Below are positions 42,324 through 52,098 of a stretch of 64,000 bases of DNA, piece by piece. Every line of letters starts with the position of its first letter. The first letter of the stretch is position 1. This DNA is from Prevotella sp. (GTDB lineage Bacteria; Bacteroidota; Bacteroidia; Bacteroidales; Bacteroidaceae): the NCBI GenBank assembly GCA_018385335.1, contig JAHAZN010000044.1, positions 1 to 64,000 of the forward strand, written 5' to 3'. Below the pieces are notes generated by a model. It was not told the DNA's origin. It was given only the letters and a program-made list of their open reading frames with translations, and made no database searches. The translations under genes were made by a program, and so were the position numbers.

Positions 42324-45072
42324 ATGAGGCTATCAGCGTTAGCAGTGTCTGTCCAACGGCTTTCAGGGTGTTTCTGTCAATATGTTCCATGGTGTCGTGG
42401 ATGGTGTGCCATGTAGGTCCAAAACTGCTCTGCTGGCAGTCGGGATAATAGGGAATGACATCAATGGTAGGCAGTTTGGCTATCTCATTGAGAGGCACAT
42501 GGTCGTCATTGATAGTACCGCCCTCTGCATGAGGGAAATAGCTGCCATAACCACTCTTTGCCGCCGCCGTCCATACCCGTTCCACCACCGAGGATGCATA
42601 GTGGAGGGAGAATCCCTCTTTATAGAAACGGGCACCTTGTCCGCCCACCATATCCAACAGGATACCAAACTCAGCGCTGTAGTTGGTCTGATGAGGATGC
42701 GCTGCCCAATAGGTGGAGCCCAGTGCCCAGGTGTTGTCGCTCTCATATCCGGTGGCCCATTGAGGTGTGCCCCAATCTTCGGCATCAAAGCAGATAAAGT
42801 CGATACCAATGTTGATGCTGTCCTTCTTCTCTTTCAGCACACGTGCCAGTTCAATCATCACCGCCACCCCGCTCGCTCCGTCGTTGGCGGCCATCACCGG
42901 CGTGTGCCAGTGTGTGCTGTCGGGGTCGTTGTCAGCCCAGGGGCGACTGTCCCAATGGGCACATATCAACAGTCGTCGCTTCTGTTCCGGACGGATACTG
43001 GCGATGATATTGCAGGCTTTGAGTGGTGTCCCGTCATACCCTTTGAGCGTTGCTCGCTGAAGGTGCGTGGTCAGTCCATACTGTTGAAATTTGGATGTTA
43101 TCCACCGCTCGCAGCGGTCGTGTGCCTCGCTGTTCATCGTGCGCGGACCAAACTGACACTGCGCTGCGCAGAAGGCATAGGCACTGTCGGCTTCAAAGGT
43201 GGCAGAGAAAGCAGAAGCCTCCTCTTCTTCCTTGCTTTGGGCGGTGCCCTTACAGCCCGTGGTGAACAACAGGAGGGCGAGGAGCACCACAACCGACTGT
43301 TGCACCATCTTCATCACCCTTAAGAAGTTGCCACCCCATATCTTCCACAGATCATCCTTAGAGAATCGTTTCCTCAGTAGATGACGAGTGAAGTTGAGTG
43401 CTTCTGAAGCATCAGCCATTCCCCTCACGCCGCCGTCGCCATCAAAATCCGTACCTATTCCCACATGGTCGATACCCATCACATCGATGGCATGTTCCAG
43501 GTGTGCAACGGCATCGAGTACAGAGGCTTCACCCGACTTACAGAGGAAGCCTGGATAGAGCGTTGTCTGCGCAACACCTCCCTTACGGGCCAGATCGCGC
43601 ATTTGGTCGTCGGTGAGATTGCGGGGATGGTCGCAGAGGGCTCGGGCACTGCTATGACTACATACGATAGGATGGCTGCTGATAGAGAGCGCGTCATAGA
43701 AACTCTGTTCTGAGGCATGACTCAAATCTACCATGATGCCCTGTCTGTTCATCTCTCTGATGACCTGTTCGCCAAAAGCACTCACCCCACCGTGGGTGTT
43801 GCTGCCGCGCGCACTGTCGCAGATGTCATTGTCTCCATTGTGGCAAAGGGTGATATAGACCACGCCTCTCGATTTGAAATGCTCCAGCAACCTGATGTCA
43901 CCCTCCAGAGCCAGTCCGTTCTCAATGCCCAGCATAATCGATTTCTTACCCTCAATCTTATTTGTATAGAGCTCGTCGGGAGTGTGGGCAATGCTTAGAT
44001 AACCGGCATTGGCAGCAGCAATCTCCTCTATCTTGTCGAAGATAAGGTCAGCATAAGCCCTCGGTCCGCTCACATCGAAGAATACTTTTTCGGTGAAGCT
44101 CTCCCCTTCTTTGGGTTGGGGGAGATAGGCCACCATGATTGTGGCATCCAAGTGTCCCTCTGTCATCTTGTGCAGATCGACAAGGATGCGCTCATCGCGA
44201 TGGGCAAAGTTGATGTTTGAAGGAAAGAACATCGGCGTGTCGCAATGGGTGTCGAGCGTGAGTGTGTCGTCGTGAATTTTCCTAACTTCCTTAAACAGGC
44301 GCGCCTCCTCCACTAACCACTGGAAGATAGGTGCCCCCTCTTCCATACACTCCGGATGCCACTGTACACCCATGATAGGTTTCATCTCGCTGCTCTCCAT
44401 CGCCTCTATCACCCCATCGGGAGCCATGGCCGTCACGCAGAATCGCTTTCCCACATCCTTCACTGCCTGGTGATGGAAGGAGTTGACATAGAGCGTGTCG
44501 GATTCATAGAGTTGTGAGAGGATAGAACCTGAGCTGACAGTTACCCCATGGGTAGCTTCACTTCGCGCAGCCTCTTGACTGTGTTTGATGTGAGGGAGTG
44601 CCCCCTCTGGTGCGGGCGATGAATAGAGGTCCTGCTCAACCTTACCATCCAGGGCCATAGCCAACAGTTGGATACCTCGGCAGATGCCTAACATGGGCAA
44701 CTGACGGTGATAGGCTAAGCGAGCAAGATAGAGCTCAGCCAGGTCGCGCTCGGCATTGATGCCGTGGAGCGCAACAAGCGGCTCTTCCTCTGCGAAGAGC
44801 GGATTGACATCAGCCCCCCCACTGAAAAGTACACCGTCCACCCTGTCAAGCATGTTGATGAGCGTGGACGTGTCTGAGGTAGGAGGGAAGAGCAAAGGAG
44901 TACCACCAGCGCGGATGACCGACTCATAATAGGCCTTGCTTAAGCAGCTGTTGCCCTCAGAGAAATTGGCTGTGATGCCGATGACAGGACGACTGTCAGC
45001 AGCAGGAAACTGGTGAAACGCCCCCTTGCGGAGTCTAAGTTGCCAGAGAAACTTTGGGATGTTCTTAGTCAT
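42298..45072 (-). CDS. Fused ORF: class I glutamine amidotransferase-like (peptidase C26) - membrane dipeptidase (M19) - M28 glutaminyl-cyclase-like peptidase
   Basis: C26: VIGITANFSEGNSCLSKAYYESVIRAGGTPLLFPP...MLGICRGIQLLA...GVQWHPE; M19: LDTHCDTPMFFP...SHSSARALCDHPRNLTDDQM...GIGTDFDGDGG; internal lipobox MKMVQQSVVVLLALLLFTTGCKG then M28: ICAHWDSRPWADNDPDS...VMAANDGASGVAVMIELARVL. Start at the ATG overlapping the AsnC stop. Confidence 0.85.
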   Translation of the reverse strand: MTKNIPKFLWQLRLRKGAFHQFPAADSRPVIGITANFSEGNSCLSKAYYESVIRAGGTPLLFPPTSDTSTLINMLDRVDGVLFSGGADVNPLFAEEEPLVALHGINAERDLAELYLARLAYHRQLPMLGICRGIQLLAMALDGKVEQDLYSSPAPEGALPHIKHSQEAARSEATHGVTVSSGSILSQLYESDTLYVNSFHHQAVKDVGKRFCVTAMAPDGVIEAMESSEMKPIMGVQWHPECMEEGAPIFQWLVEEARLFKEVRKIHDDTLTLDTHCDTPMFFPSNINFAHRDERILVDLHKMTEGHLDATIMVAYLPQPKEGESFTEKVFFDVSGPRAYADLIFDKIEEIAAANAGYLSIAHTPDELYTNKIEGKKSIMLGIENGLALEGDIRLLEHFKSRGVVYITLCHNGDNDICDSARGSNTHGGVSAFGEQVIREMNRQGIMVDLSHASEQSFYDALSISSHPIVCSHSSARALCDHPRNLTDDQMRDLARKGGVAQTTLYPGFLCKSGEASVLDAVAHLEHAIDVMGIDHVGIGTDFDGDGGVRGMADASEALNFTRHLLRKRFSKDDLWKIWGGNFLRVMKMVQQSVVVLLALLLFTTGCKGTAQSKEEEEASAFSATFEADSAYAFCAAQCQFGPRTMNSEAHDRCERWITSKFQQYGLTTHLQRATLKGYDGTPLKACNIIASIRPEQKRRLLICAHWDSRPWADNDPDSTHWHTPVMAANDGASGVAVMIELARVLKEKKDSINIGIDFICFDAEDWGTPQWATGYESDNTWALGSTYWAAHPHQTNYSAEFGILLDMVGGQGARFYKEGFSLHYASSVVERVWTAAAKSGYGSYFPHAEGGTINDDHVPLNEIAKLPTIDVIPYYPDCQQSSFGPTWHTIHDTMEHIDRNTLKAVGQTLLTLIASFTADQPQP

Positions 45073-45541
45073 TATCAGCAGGTTCAACCGTTACGGTTAT
45101 TTCGCGCTTAATGCTCTGTTCCAGTGAGATGAGGGTCTCTGTAGCCACTACGCCGGGGATGTCCTGAAGGCGACCATTGAGCAAGTGCATGAGCTGCTCA
45201 TTGTCGCGAGCGTAGAGTTTTACCATCATCGTATAAGGACCAGTGGTGAAATGACATTCTACGATCTCAGGGATATGTTGCAGGCGCTCCACCACATCCT
45301 TGTACATGCTACCGCGCTCAAGTGTGATACCTACATAGGTGCAGGTGGAATAGCCCAGACTCTTAGGATTCACATCAAAGCCACTGCCCATAATCACATT
45401 GCCATCAATGAGATGTTGAACACGCTGATGAATAGCAGCACGTGATACGCCACACTCTGCAGCTACATCCTTAAAAGGAATACGAGCATTCTGAGAAAGA
45501 ATGCTTAAAATTTTACGGTCAAGATTGTCTATCTTCTCCAT
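45065..45541 (-). CDS. Lrp/AsnC family transcriptional regulator
   Basis: IDNLDRKILSILSQNARIPFKDVAAECGVSRAAIHQRVQHLIDGNVI; RAM domain C-terminal. Confidence 0.95.
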   Translation of the reverse strand: MEKIDNLDRKILSILSQNARIPFKDVAAECGVSRAAIHQRVQHLIDGNVIMGSGFDVNPKSLGYSTCTYVGITLERGSMYKDVVERLQHIPEIVECHFTTGPYTMMVKLYARDNEQLMHLLNGRLQDIPGVVATETLISLEQSIKREITVTVEPADND

Positions 45542-45774
45542 TTTGTGTTATTTGTTGATTTATATTTCGTCACTGATGTTTGTTTGTCGTTGCCACTGGC
45601 ATACATTGACTATGTATTTGCCAATATGATTAGCAAAAGTAAGTAATAAGTGTGACATGAGCAACAAAATGCGATAAATTTTGTTGTTTTTTTCACAAAA
45701 AGACACTTTTCGTGTTTTTTTATGGTTACAGATGACCCTTTTATCAGTTTCATCTTCCCCCATGAGCATATTAT

Positions 45775-45930
45775 CCCAAATTGGTCATTAACGTTATGAT
45801 GATAACAACTCTTGTTTTTGAACAGATGTCTCTACGTTTTGAGGGCGCAATGGGGTTCCATTGTAACCGAAAAACGGAAAGGCAGATTCCAAAGTTTGTT
45901 AGCGCATAATAGTTTAATGGCCGATTTGGG
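45775..45930 (+). mobile_element. MITE-like element, copy 3 (internally deleted, ~156 bp)
   Basis: CCCAAATTGGTCATTAACGTTATGATG.../...CATAATAGTTTAATGGCCGATTTGGG; same orientation as copy 1. Confidence 0.75.
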
Positions 45931-45998
45931 ATTATATAAAATAATGTGAAATAGTAGTGTTTTGAAACTAAAAATCCGCCGTTTTGCAAAAGAATGTC

Positions 45999-46006
45999 TA
46001 ACTTTG
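45999..46006 (+). promoter_or_regulatory. -7 element TAACTTTG upstream of the GH3 family gene
   Basis: TTTTGCAAAAGAATGTCTAACTTTGC just upstream of ATG 46027. Confidence 0.5.
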
Positions 46007-46026
46007 CAACTTTAAAAGGATAAAGA

Positions 46027-47565
46027 ATGCGTTTAACTCAAATAATAGGCCAATTGTTTGTGGCCCGACAACGTGAACTGGAGCGATACCATCATGAGGC
46101 AGAGCAACTGCAACGTGAGTCACTCCGTCGTCTATTACACATGGCTCGTTTTACCGAATATGGTAGAAACCATCTTTTCGGAGAGATGCGCAATTATGAT
46201 GATTTTGTCAAGCATGTGCCAGTCAATACCTATGAAGAGCTGAAGGACGATATCGACCGCATGAGACATGGCGAAAAGGATATCCTTTGGCCGGGACGAG
46301 TGAAATGGTATGCCAAGTCGTCGGGCACAACGAATGACAAGAGTAAGTTTATTCCTGTGAGCGAAGACGGTCTCAAGGATACGCACTATAGGGGTGGACA
46401 GGATGCTGTGGCTTATTATCTGCGAAATCATCCCAAGAGCAGGCTTTTCGACGGTAGGGCACTCATCCTGGGAGGAAGTCATTCACCCAATTATAACCTC
46501 CCACACTCACTGGTGGGCGACCTCAGTGCCATTCTCATCGAGAACATCAATCCTTTGGCCAATCTTGTGCGTGTCCCTAAGAAATCGACAGCACTTATCT
46601 CCGACTTTGAGGTGAAGAGGGAGCGCATCGCCCGGGAGACACTCAACAAGAACATAACAAATATCAGTGGTGTGCCCTCGTGGATGCTCTCTGTACTCAC
46701 ACGTGTCATGGAGCTCTCAGGCAAACAGCATCTCGAAGAGGTGTGGCCCAACCTCGAAGTCTTCTTCCATGGTGGAGTAGCCTTCACACCCTATCGCAGT
46801 CAGTACGCCCAGCTCATCACCTCGCCCAATATGCATTATATGGAGACCTATAACGCCAGTGAGGGTTTCTTCGGACTGCAGGACGACCCGCTCGATGCTT
46901 CCATGATGCTCATGATTGACTATGGCGTGTTCTACGAGTTCCTGCCTATGGACGAATGGGAGAGTGAGTCGCCCCATATCGTTCCTCTATGGGGCGTGGA
47001 GAAAGACAAGAACTATGCCATCATTATCTCCACATCCAACGGTCTCTGGCGCTATCTCCTCGGTGATACGGTGCGTTTCACCTCTACCAATCCTTATAAG
47101 TTTGTCATCACTGGCCGTACCAAGAGTTTCATCAATGCTTTTGGCGAAGAGCTTATTGTTGACAATGCTGAGCAGGGACTTCATTATGCCTGCCTGAAGA
47201 CAGGCGCCGAGGTGAGCGAATACACGGCGGCCCCCATCTTCATGGATGAACAGGCCAAATGCCGACACCAATGGCTCATAGAGTTTGCTAAGGAACCCGC
47301 CGCCCTGGAACAGTTTGCCCAGCTCCTCGATCAGCGACTGCAGGAGCTGAACAGCGACTACGAAGCCAAGCGCTTCAAGGATATCACCCTCCAGCCCCTC
47401 CAGCTCATCAAAGCACGCAAAGGTCTGTTCAACGAATGGCTGAAGATGAGAGGCAAGCTGGGAGGACAGCACAAGGTGCCCCGTCTCAGTAACAGCAGAG
47501 AGCATATCACCACCCTTCTGCAACTCAATGACAACGCTACTGATGAACATCTCGACAAACAATAG
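46027..47565 (+). CDS. GH3 auxin-responsive promoter family protein (ANL-superfamily adenylating enzyme-like)
   Basis: KWYAKSSGTTNDKSKFIPVSEDGLKDTHYRGG...YMETYNASEGFFGLQDDP...GLWRYLLGDTVRFTSTNPYKFVITGRTKSFINAFGEELIVDNAEQGL. Confidence 0.93.
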   Translation: MRLTQIIGQLFVARQRELERYHHEAEQLQRESLRRLLHMARFTEYGRNHLFGEMRNYDDFVKHVPVNTYEELKDDIDRMRHGEKDILWPGRVKWYAKSSGTTNDKSKFIPVSEDGLKDTHYRGGQDAVAYYLRNHPKSRLFDGRALILGGSHSPNYNLPHSLVGDLSAILIENINPLANLVRVPKKSTALISDFEVKRERIARETLNKNITNISGVPSWMLSVLTRVMELSGKQHLEEVWPNLEVFFHGGVAFTPYRSQYAQLITSPNMHYMETYNASEGFFGLQDDPLDASMMLMIDYGVFYEFLPMDEWESESPHIVPLWGVEKDKNYAIIISTSNGLWRYLLGDTVRFTSTNPYKFVITGRTKSFINAFGEELIVDNAEQGLHYACLKTGAEVSEYTAAPIFMDEQAKCRHQWLIEFAKEPAALEQFAQLLDQRLQELNSDYEAKRFKDITLQPLQLIKARKGLFNEWLKMRGKLGGQHKVPRLSNSREHITTLLQLNDNATDEHLDKQ

Positions 47566-49519
47566 ACTATCCTGTGTGCGGCGATTGCTGATGGCTGTGA
47601 GCTGTCTGCTTCTCCTGGGAGCCTGCGCCCGTATGGGCCAGCCTGATGGTGGATGGTACGACGATACCCCGCCTCAGATCACCCATACCTCACCGGCAGA
47701 GAAAGCAGTGGGGGTGAAAGGAAGGAAGGTATCCATCACCTTCAATGAGTTTATCAAGCTTGAGGATGCTGCCAATAAGGTGGTGGTGTCGCCGCCGCAG
47801 TTGGAGATGCCCGACATCAAGACCTCAGGAAAACGCATCATCGTGGCGCTCAAGGATACGCTGAAAGAGCGCACCACCTATACCATCGACTTCTCTGACG
47901 CCATCACCGATAACAATGAGGGTAACCCCATGGGCAACTATACCTACTGTTTCTCTACTGGCACTGAGATAGATACGCTTGAAGTGTCGGGTACAGTCCT
48001 TGATGCAGAGAACCTCGAACCGGTGAAGGGTATCCTCGTGGGGCTCTATAGTCATCTTGCCGACAGTGCCTTTACCACCGAGCCCCTTCTGCGTGTGGCA
48101 CGCACCGACAGTCGCGGACGCTTCATCATCCGCGGTGTGGCACCAGGCACCTACCGCTGCTATGCGCTTAATGATATGGACGGCGACTACCGTTACAGTC
48201 AGAACAGCGAGATGCTGGCGTTTTCCTCTCGTCTCATCGAGCCCTCGTGCCGTCCTGATGTGCGTCAGGATACCATCTGGCGTGATTCGCTGCGTATCGA
48301 CAATATCACGCGCATACCATATACTCATTTCCTGCCCGATGATATCGTGCTCTGTGCCTTTACTCTCCCACAGACCGACCGCCACTTCCTGAAGTATGAG
48401 CGTCAGGATGAGCATAAGTTCACCCTCTTCTTCACTTACGGCGACAGTGAACTGCCACGACTCAAAGGACTCAACTTCGATGCAGAGGAGGCTTTCCTCA
48501 TAGAGCCCAGCACCCATAATGACACCATCATTTATTGGTTGCGTGACACCTCGCTTGTCAACATGGACACCCTACAGGTAGAGATGACCTATCATGATAC
48601 CGATACGCTTGGGCAGTTAGCTGAAAAGGTAGATACCCTTGAGCTCCTGGCGAAAACACCATTTGCCAAGCGTGAGAAAGAGCGAATGAAGGAACTCGAG
48701 AAATGGAAGAAGAAGGTAGAGAAGGCACTGAAGAAAGGAGAGCCTATAGACACTGTGATGCCCGTGAAACCACTGGAGCTGAAGGTGCTCTCTTCCTCCT
48801 CGCTCGACCCCGATAAGAATGTGCTTATTGAGGTGCCTACTCCGCTCATCCACTGTGACACAGCTGCCATCCATCTCTATGTGAAACACGACACCCTGTG
48901 GTATAACGCCCGGTGGGAGTGGGAGTTGGTGGAAGGCTGTCAACGCCGCTATCAGCTGTTGGCAGAGTGGCGTCCCGGACTGGAATACAGTATGGAGATC
49001 GACTCCGCAGCCTTTGTCGATATCTATGGTAAGGTCTCTGCACCCATGAAACAGGGTATCCGAGTGAAGACACTCGATGAATATAGTACGCTCACTATCG
49101 AGGTGACGTCGCCCGACAGCATCGCCGATTCCACCCTTGTCGTGCAGCTGCTTAACAGCAGTGACACGCCAGTGAAATCAGCGAGAGTAACAGACGGGGT
49201 GGCAGAGTTCTTCTATCTCAATCCTCAGACCTATTACATGCGTGCCTATGCCGACCTCAACGGCAATGGCAAATGGGATGTGGGTGACTATGCCAGCGGC
49301 CTGCAACCCGAGCCAGTGTTCTATCATCCACGCTCGGTGGAGTGTAAGGCTAAATGGGACATCACACGCAGTTGGGTGCTCATGGAACGGCCACTCCCTC
49401 AGCAGAAACCTACCGCCATCACTAAGCAGAAGGCCGACAGGGAGAAGAAACGAAGAAACCGCAATGCTGACAGGGCTGCCAGGATGGGCATACAGCCACC
49501 CGTGAGCACTGTGAAATAA
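47543..49519 (+). CDS. Lipoprotein with Ig-like (Big_5/SbsA-type) domains
   Basis: Lipobox LLLLGACARMG; PPQITHTSPAEKAVGVKGRKVSITFNEFIKLEDAANKVVVSPPQ; FYLNPQTYYMRAYADLNGNGKWDVGDY; start at internal ATG overlapping the GH3 ORF. Confidence 0.88.
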   Translation: MNISTNNRLSCVRRLLMAVSCLLLLGACARMGQPDGGWYDDTPPQITHTSPAEKAVGVKGRKVSITFNEFIKLEDAANKVVVSPPQLEMPDIKTSGKRIIVALKDTLKERTTYTIDFSDAITDNNEGNPMGNYTYCFSTGTEIDTLEVSGTVLDAENLEPVKGILVGLYSHLADSAFTTEPLLRVARTDSRGRFIIRGVAPGTYRCYALNDMDGDYRYSQNSEMLAFSSRLIEPSCRPDVRQDTIWRDSLRIDNITRIPYTHFLPDDIVLCAFTLPQTDRHFLKYERQDEHKFTLFFTYGDSELPRLKGLNFDAEEAFLIEPSTHNDTIIYWLRDTSLVNMDTLQVEMTYHDTDTLGQLAEKVDTLELLAKTPFAKREKERMKELEKWKKKVEKALKKGEPIDTVMPVKPLELKVLSSSSLDPDKNVLIEVPTPLIHCDTAAIHLYVKHDTLWYNARWEWELVEGCQRRYQLLAEWRPGLEYSMEIDSAAFVDIYGKVSAPMKQGIRVKTLDEYSTLTIEVTSPDSIADSTLVVQLLNSSDTPVKSARVTDGVAEFFYLNPQTYYMRAYADLNGNGKWDVGDYASGLQPEPVFYHPRSVECKAKWDITRSWVLMERPLPQQKPTAITKQKADREKKRRNRNADRAARMGIQPPVSTVK

Positions 49520-49577
49520 CAGCGATCGTCAAACCAACGGTAGAGTGTCAGTGATGCTCACCTAAATATAATCATTT

Positions 49578-50396
49578 ATGATCAAGATGAGAAAATACTT
49601 TTTTGTCATTGTTTTCCTCACCCTCTCGGTGTTGGGAACCAACGCCCAGTGTGGCATAGAGAACAAGGCCTTTAAGTCGGGTGAGTTCCTCTATTATGAC
49701 CTCTATTTCAATTGGAAGTTTATATGGATGAAGGTGGGCACAGCCTCCATGAGCACCGTGGAGACCATCTATCAGGGTGCACCAGCCTTCCGCACCAGTC
49801 TTATCACCCGCGGTAACAATAAGCTCGACAAGGTGTTTACCATGCGCGACACCCTGCTTTCCTATTGCGACAAAGGTCTCTCACCACTCTATTTCCGTAA
49901 GGGAGCACGTGAGGGCAGTAGATATTATGTTGACGAGATATGGTATTCCTATCCCAAATCCAACTGCCATCTCAAGCAGCATCGCATAGAGCACGACGGG
50001 CGTCATGTATGGAAACAGTCGGAATATCAGGACTGCATCTACGATATGATGAGCATCTTCTTAAGAGCACGCAATTTCGATGCTTCAAAGTTTAAGAAGG
50101 GTCAGGTGATTCCCATGCCTATCAGCGATGCCAAGCACCTCACCAACTCCTGGCTCATCTATAAGGGAAAGGAGACATTCAAGGTGGAAGGTACCAACGA
50201 GAAGTTCCGTTGTCTTGTCTTCTCTTTCATGGAGCGTGAGGATGGCAAGGATCATGAGCTTATCCGCTTCTTTGTGACCGACGATATGAACCATATCCCG
50301 GTGCGACTTGATATGTTCCTCAGCTTCGGCTCAGCCAAAGCTTTCCTAAAAGGTTATCGAGGGGTGCGCAGTCCGCTCAAATCTCGTCTTAACTGA
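49578..50396 (+). CDS. DUF3108 domain-containing exported protein
   Basis: Signal peptide; NKAFKSGEFLYYDLYFNWKFIWMKVGTASMST...YRGVRSPLKSRLN. Confidence 0.9.
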   Translation: MIKMRKYFFVIVFLTLSVLGTNAQCGIENKAFKSGEFLYYDLYFNWKFIWMKVGTASMSTVETIYQGAPAFRTSLITRGNNKLDKVFTMRDTLLSYCDKGLSPLYFRKGAREGSRYYVDEIWYSYPKSNCHLKQHRIEHDGRHVWKQSEYQDCIYDMMSIFLRARNFDASKFKKGQVIPMPISDAKHLTNSWLIYKGKETFKVEGTNEKFRCLVFSFMEREDGKDHELIRFFVTDDMNHIPVRLDMFLSFGSAKAFLKGYRGVRSPLKSRLN

Positions 50397-50403
50397 TACA
50401 AAA

Positions 50404-50434
50404 AAAATGAGGTGGCGATAAGCCACCTCATTTT
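50404..50434. terminator. Bidirectional intrinsic terminator between DUF3108 and CoA-transferase genes
   Basis: AAAATGAGGTGGC-gataa-GCCACCTCATTTT. Confidence 0.85.
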
Positions 50435-50454
50435 GTTATCTTAATGAAAGACAG

Positions 50455-51960
50455 TTACTTCACATACTCAGCAAAGTCGGTGAGATGCATATCACCCTTG
50501 CGTGCCAATGTGTCGTGGAAGGCGAAGGCAGCAGGCAGGTTGTGGTGTGTCTGTCCACCCTTGGCAATCTTGAGATAATCCCAGAGAAGCTGCTTGTAGT
50601 CGGGGTGAGCACAGTTCTCGATGATACACTGTGCACGCTGCATAGGACTCTTTCCGCGCAGGTCAGCGATACCTTGTTCTGTGACGATAACGTTCACATC
50701 ATGCTCAGTGTGGTCATGATGGCTCACCATGGGCACGATAGAACTGATGGCACCACCCTTGGCTACCGAGGGACAGGTGAAAATGCTGATATAGGCATTG
50801 CGCTCGAAATCGCCACTACCACCGATACCGTTCATCATTTTTGTTCCACTGATGTGTGTAGAGTTGCTGTTGCCATAGATATCACACTCCAGTGCGGTGT
50901 TGATAGCAATCACACCGAGTCGGCGGATAAGTTCGGGAGAGTTGGATATCTCACTTTGACGGAGTGTGAGGTTCTGCTTGAAATAGTCGATATTGTCATA
51001 CACCTTCATCAGACTCTCGTTGGTCACGGTGAGTGAGCATGCTGAGGCTTTCTTCACACGTCCGTGTAGCATCATCTCCACGACAGCATCCTGCAGCACC
51101 TCAGTGAAGATGTTGAAGTCAGGGATGCTCTTGTCCATACTCAATGCCGCCAGGATGGCATTGGCTGTGGTGCCCACGCCGCTCTGCAGGGGGAGGAAGG
51201 AAGAAGGGATAATGCCACGCTTCATGTCAGAGGCGAGGAACGCAGCCACGTTGTTGCCTATCTGTGTGGTGACAGGGTCGAGATCTTTGAAGGCGCGGGC
51301 CTCGTCGGGGATATTACACTCCACCACACCCACTATCTTCGATGCATCAATCTCTACGTAGGGAGTACCAATACGGTCATCGACATTGACGATGGGGATG
51401 GGCTGACGATAGGGAGGGTCCTGAAGCTCATAGACATCGTGGAGGTACTTGGCGTCGGGACTGTGGAACTGGTTGTGTTCCAAAATGACGTGTTTGGCCA
51501 GACGGGCAGCAGTGGGACTGATCCCACCGGCAGAGGTGAGGTAAGCCTTGCAGGTTGTCTCACCTTCTTCCAAGTCACACACTTCGAGGATAGCCCAGTC
51601 CACCTCGCCCATGAAACCATAGCGCAACTCCTGTGCCATCTGACTGAGATGGATGTCGTTGTATGCAATCTCGCCCATGTTGACGTGCTTGCGGAAATCG
51701 GAGTTGGTGGTGTAGGGAGCGCGGTATTTGATGGCCTGCGCGTTAGCCAGATCACCGTCGGTACTCTGGCCGGTAGAAGCACCGGTGAAGATACCTACCT
51801 GGAAGGGACGTCCGGCTTCATGCTCGGCAACGGCTATCTTGGCCAGCTCCTTAGTCACTGCCTTGGCAGCTCCCGAAGGGGTAAAGCCACTAAGTGCAAT
51901 GTTCTCTCCATTTTTGATAAGTGTTGCTGCCTCAGCAGCGGTCATTCTTTTGTAAGCCAT
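50455..51960 (-). CDS. Acetyl-CoA hydrolase/transferase family (succinate CoA-transferase-like)
   Basis: NIALSGFTPSGAAKAVTKELAK...QSGVGTTANAILAAL...HISGTKMMNGIGGSGDFERNAYISIFTCPSVAKGGAISSIVPMVSHHDHTEHDVNVIVTEQGIADLRG. Confidence 0.96.
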   Translation of the reverse strand: MAYKRMTAAEAATLIKNGENIALSGFTPSGAAKAVTKELAKIAVAEHEAGRPFQVGIFTGASTGQSTDGDLANAQAIKYRAPYTTNSDFRKHVNMGEIAYNDIHLSQMAQELRYGFMGEVDWAILEVCDLEEGETTCKAYLTSAGGISPTAARLAKHVILEHNQFHSPDAKYLHDVYELQDPPYRQPIPIVNVDDRIGTPYVEIDASKIVGVVECNIPDEARAFKDLDPVTTQIGNNVAAFLASDMKRGIIPSSFLPLQSGVGTTANAILAALSMDKSIPDFNIFTEVLQDAVVEMMLHGRVKKASACSLTVTNESLMKVYDNIDYFKQNLTLRQSEISNSPELIRRLGVIAINTALECDIYGNSNSTHISGTKMMNGIGGSGDFERNAYISIFTCPSVAKGGAISSIVPMVSHHDHTEHDVNVIVTEQGIADLRGKSPMQRAQCIIENCAHPDYKQLLWDYLKIAKGGQTHHNLPAAFAFHDTLARKGDMHLTDFAEYVK

Positions 51961-52000
51961 ATTGCTGTATTGATTTGCAATTAATTAACAATATTGGCGG

Positions 52001-52008
52001 CAAAGGTA
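52001..52008 (-). promoter_or_regulatory. -7 element TACCTTTG for the CoA-transferase gene
   Basis: CAAAGGTA on + strand about 40 bp upstream of the start. Confidence 0.55.
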
Positions 52009-52071
52009 CTGAAAATCAGTGTGAGCACAAAACAAATGTGCGTATCTTTTTGTAAAAACCGTGATTTATTG

Positions 52072-52079
52072 TAATTTTG
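52072..52079 (+). promoter_or_regulatory. -7 element TAATTTTG for cysS
   Basis: TAATTTTGC about 20 bp upstream of ATG 52099. Confidence 0.55.
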
Positions 52080-52098
52080 CATCGACAAAAGTGTATAT

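Noticed and set aside
42382-43323. 313-aa + strand ORF opposite the M28 region
   Set aside because: Antisense to recognisable peptidase; no independent support
10941-45930. Full IS element or composite transposon bounded by the repeat copies
   Set aside because: No transposase ORF in or between copies; the intervening genes are core metabolism, so copies are treated as dispersed non-autonomous elements
45771-45989. 72-aa minus ORF sharing sequence with 10917-11210
   Set aside because: Spurious translation of the repeat element, not a conserved gene
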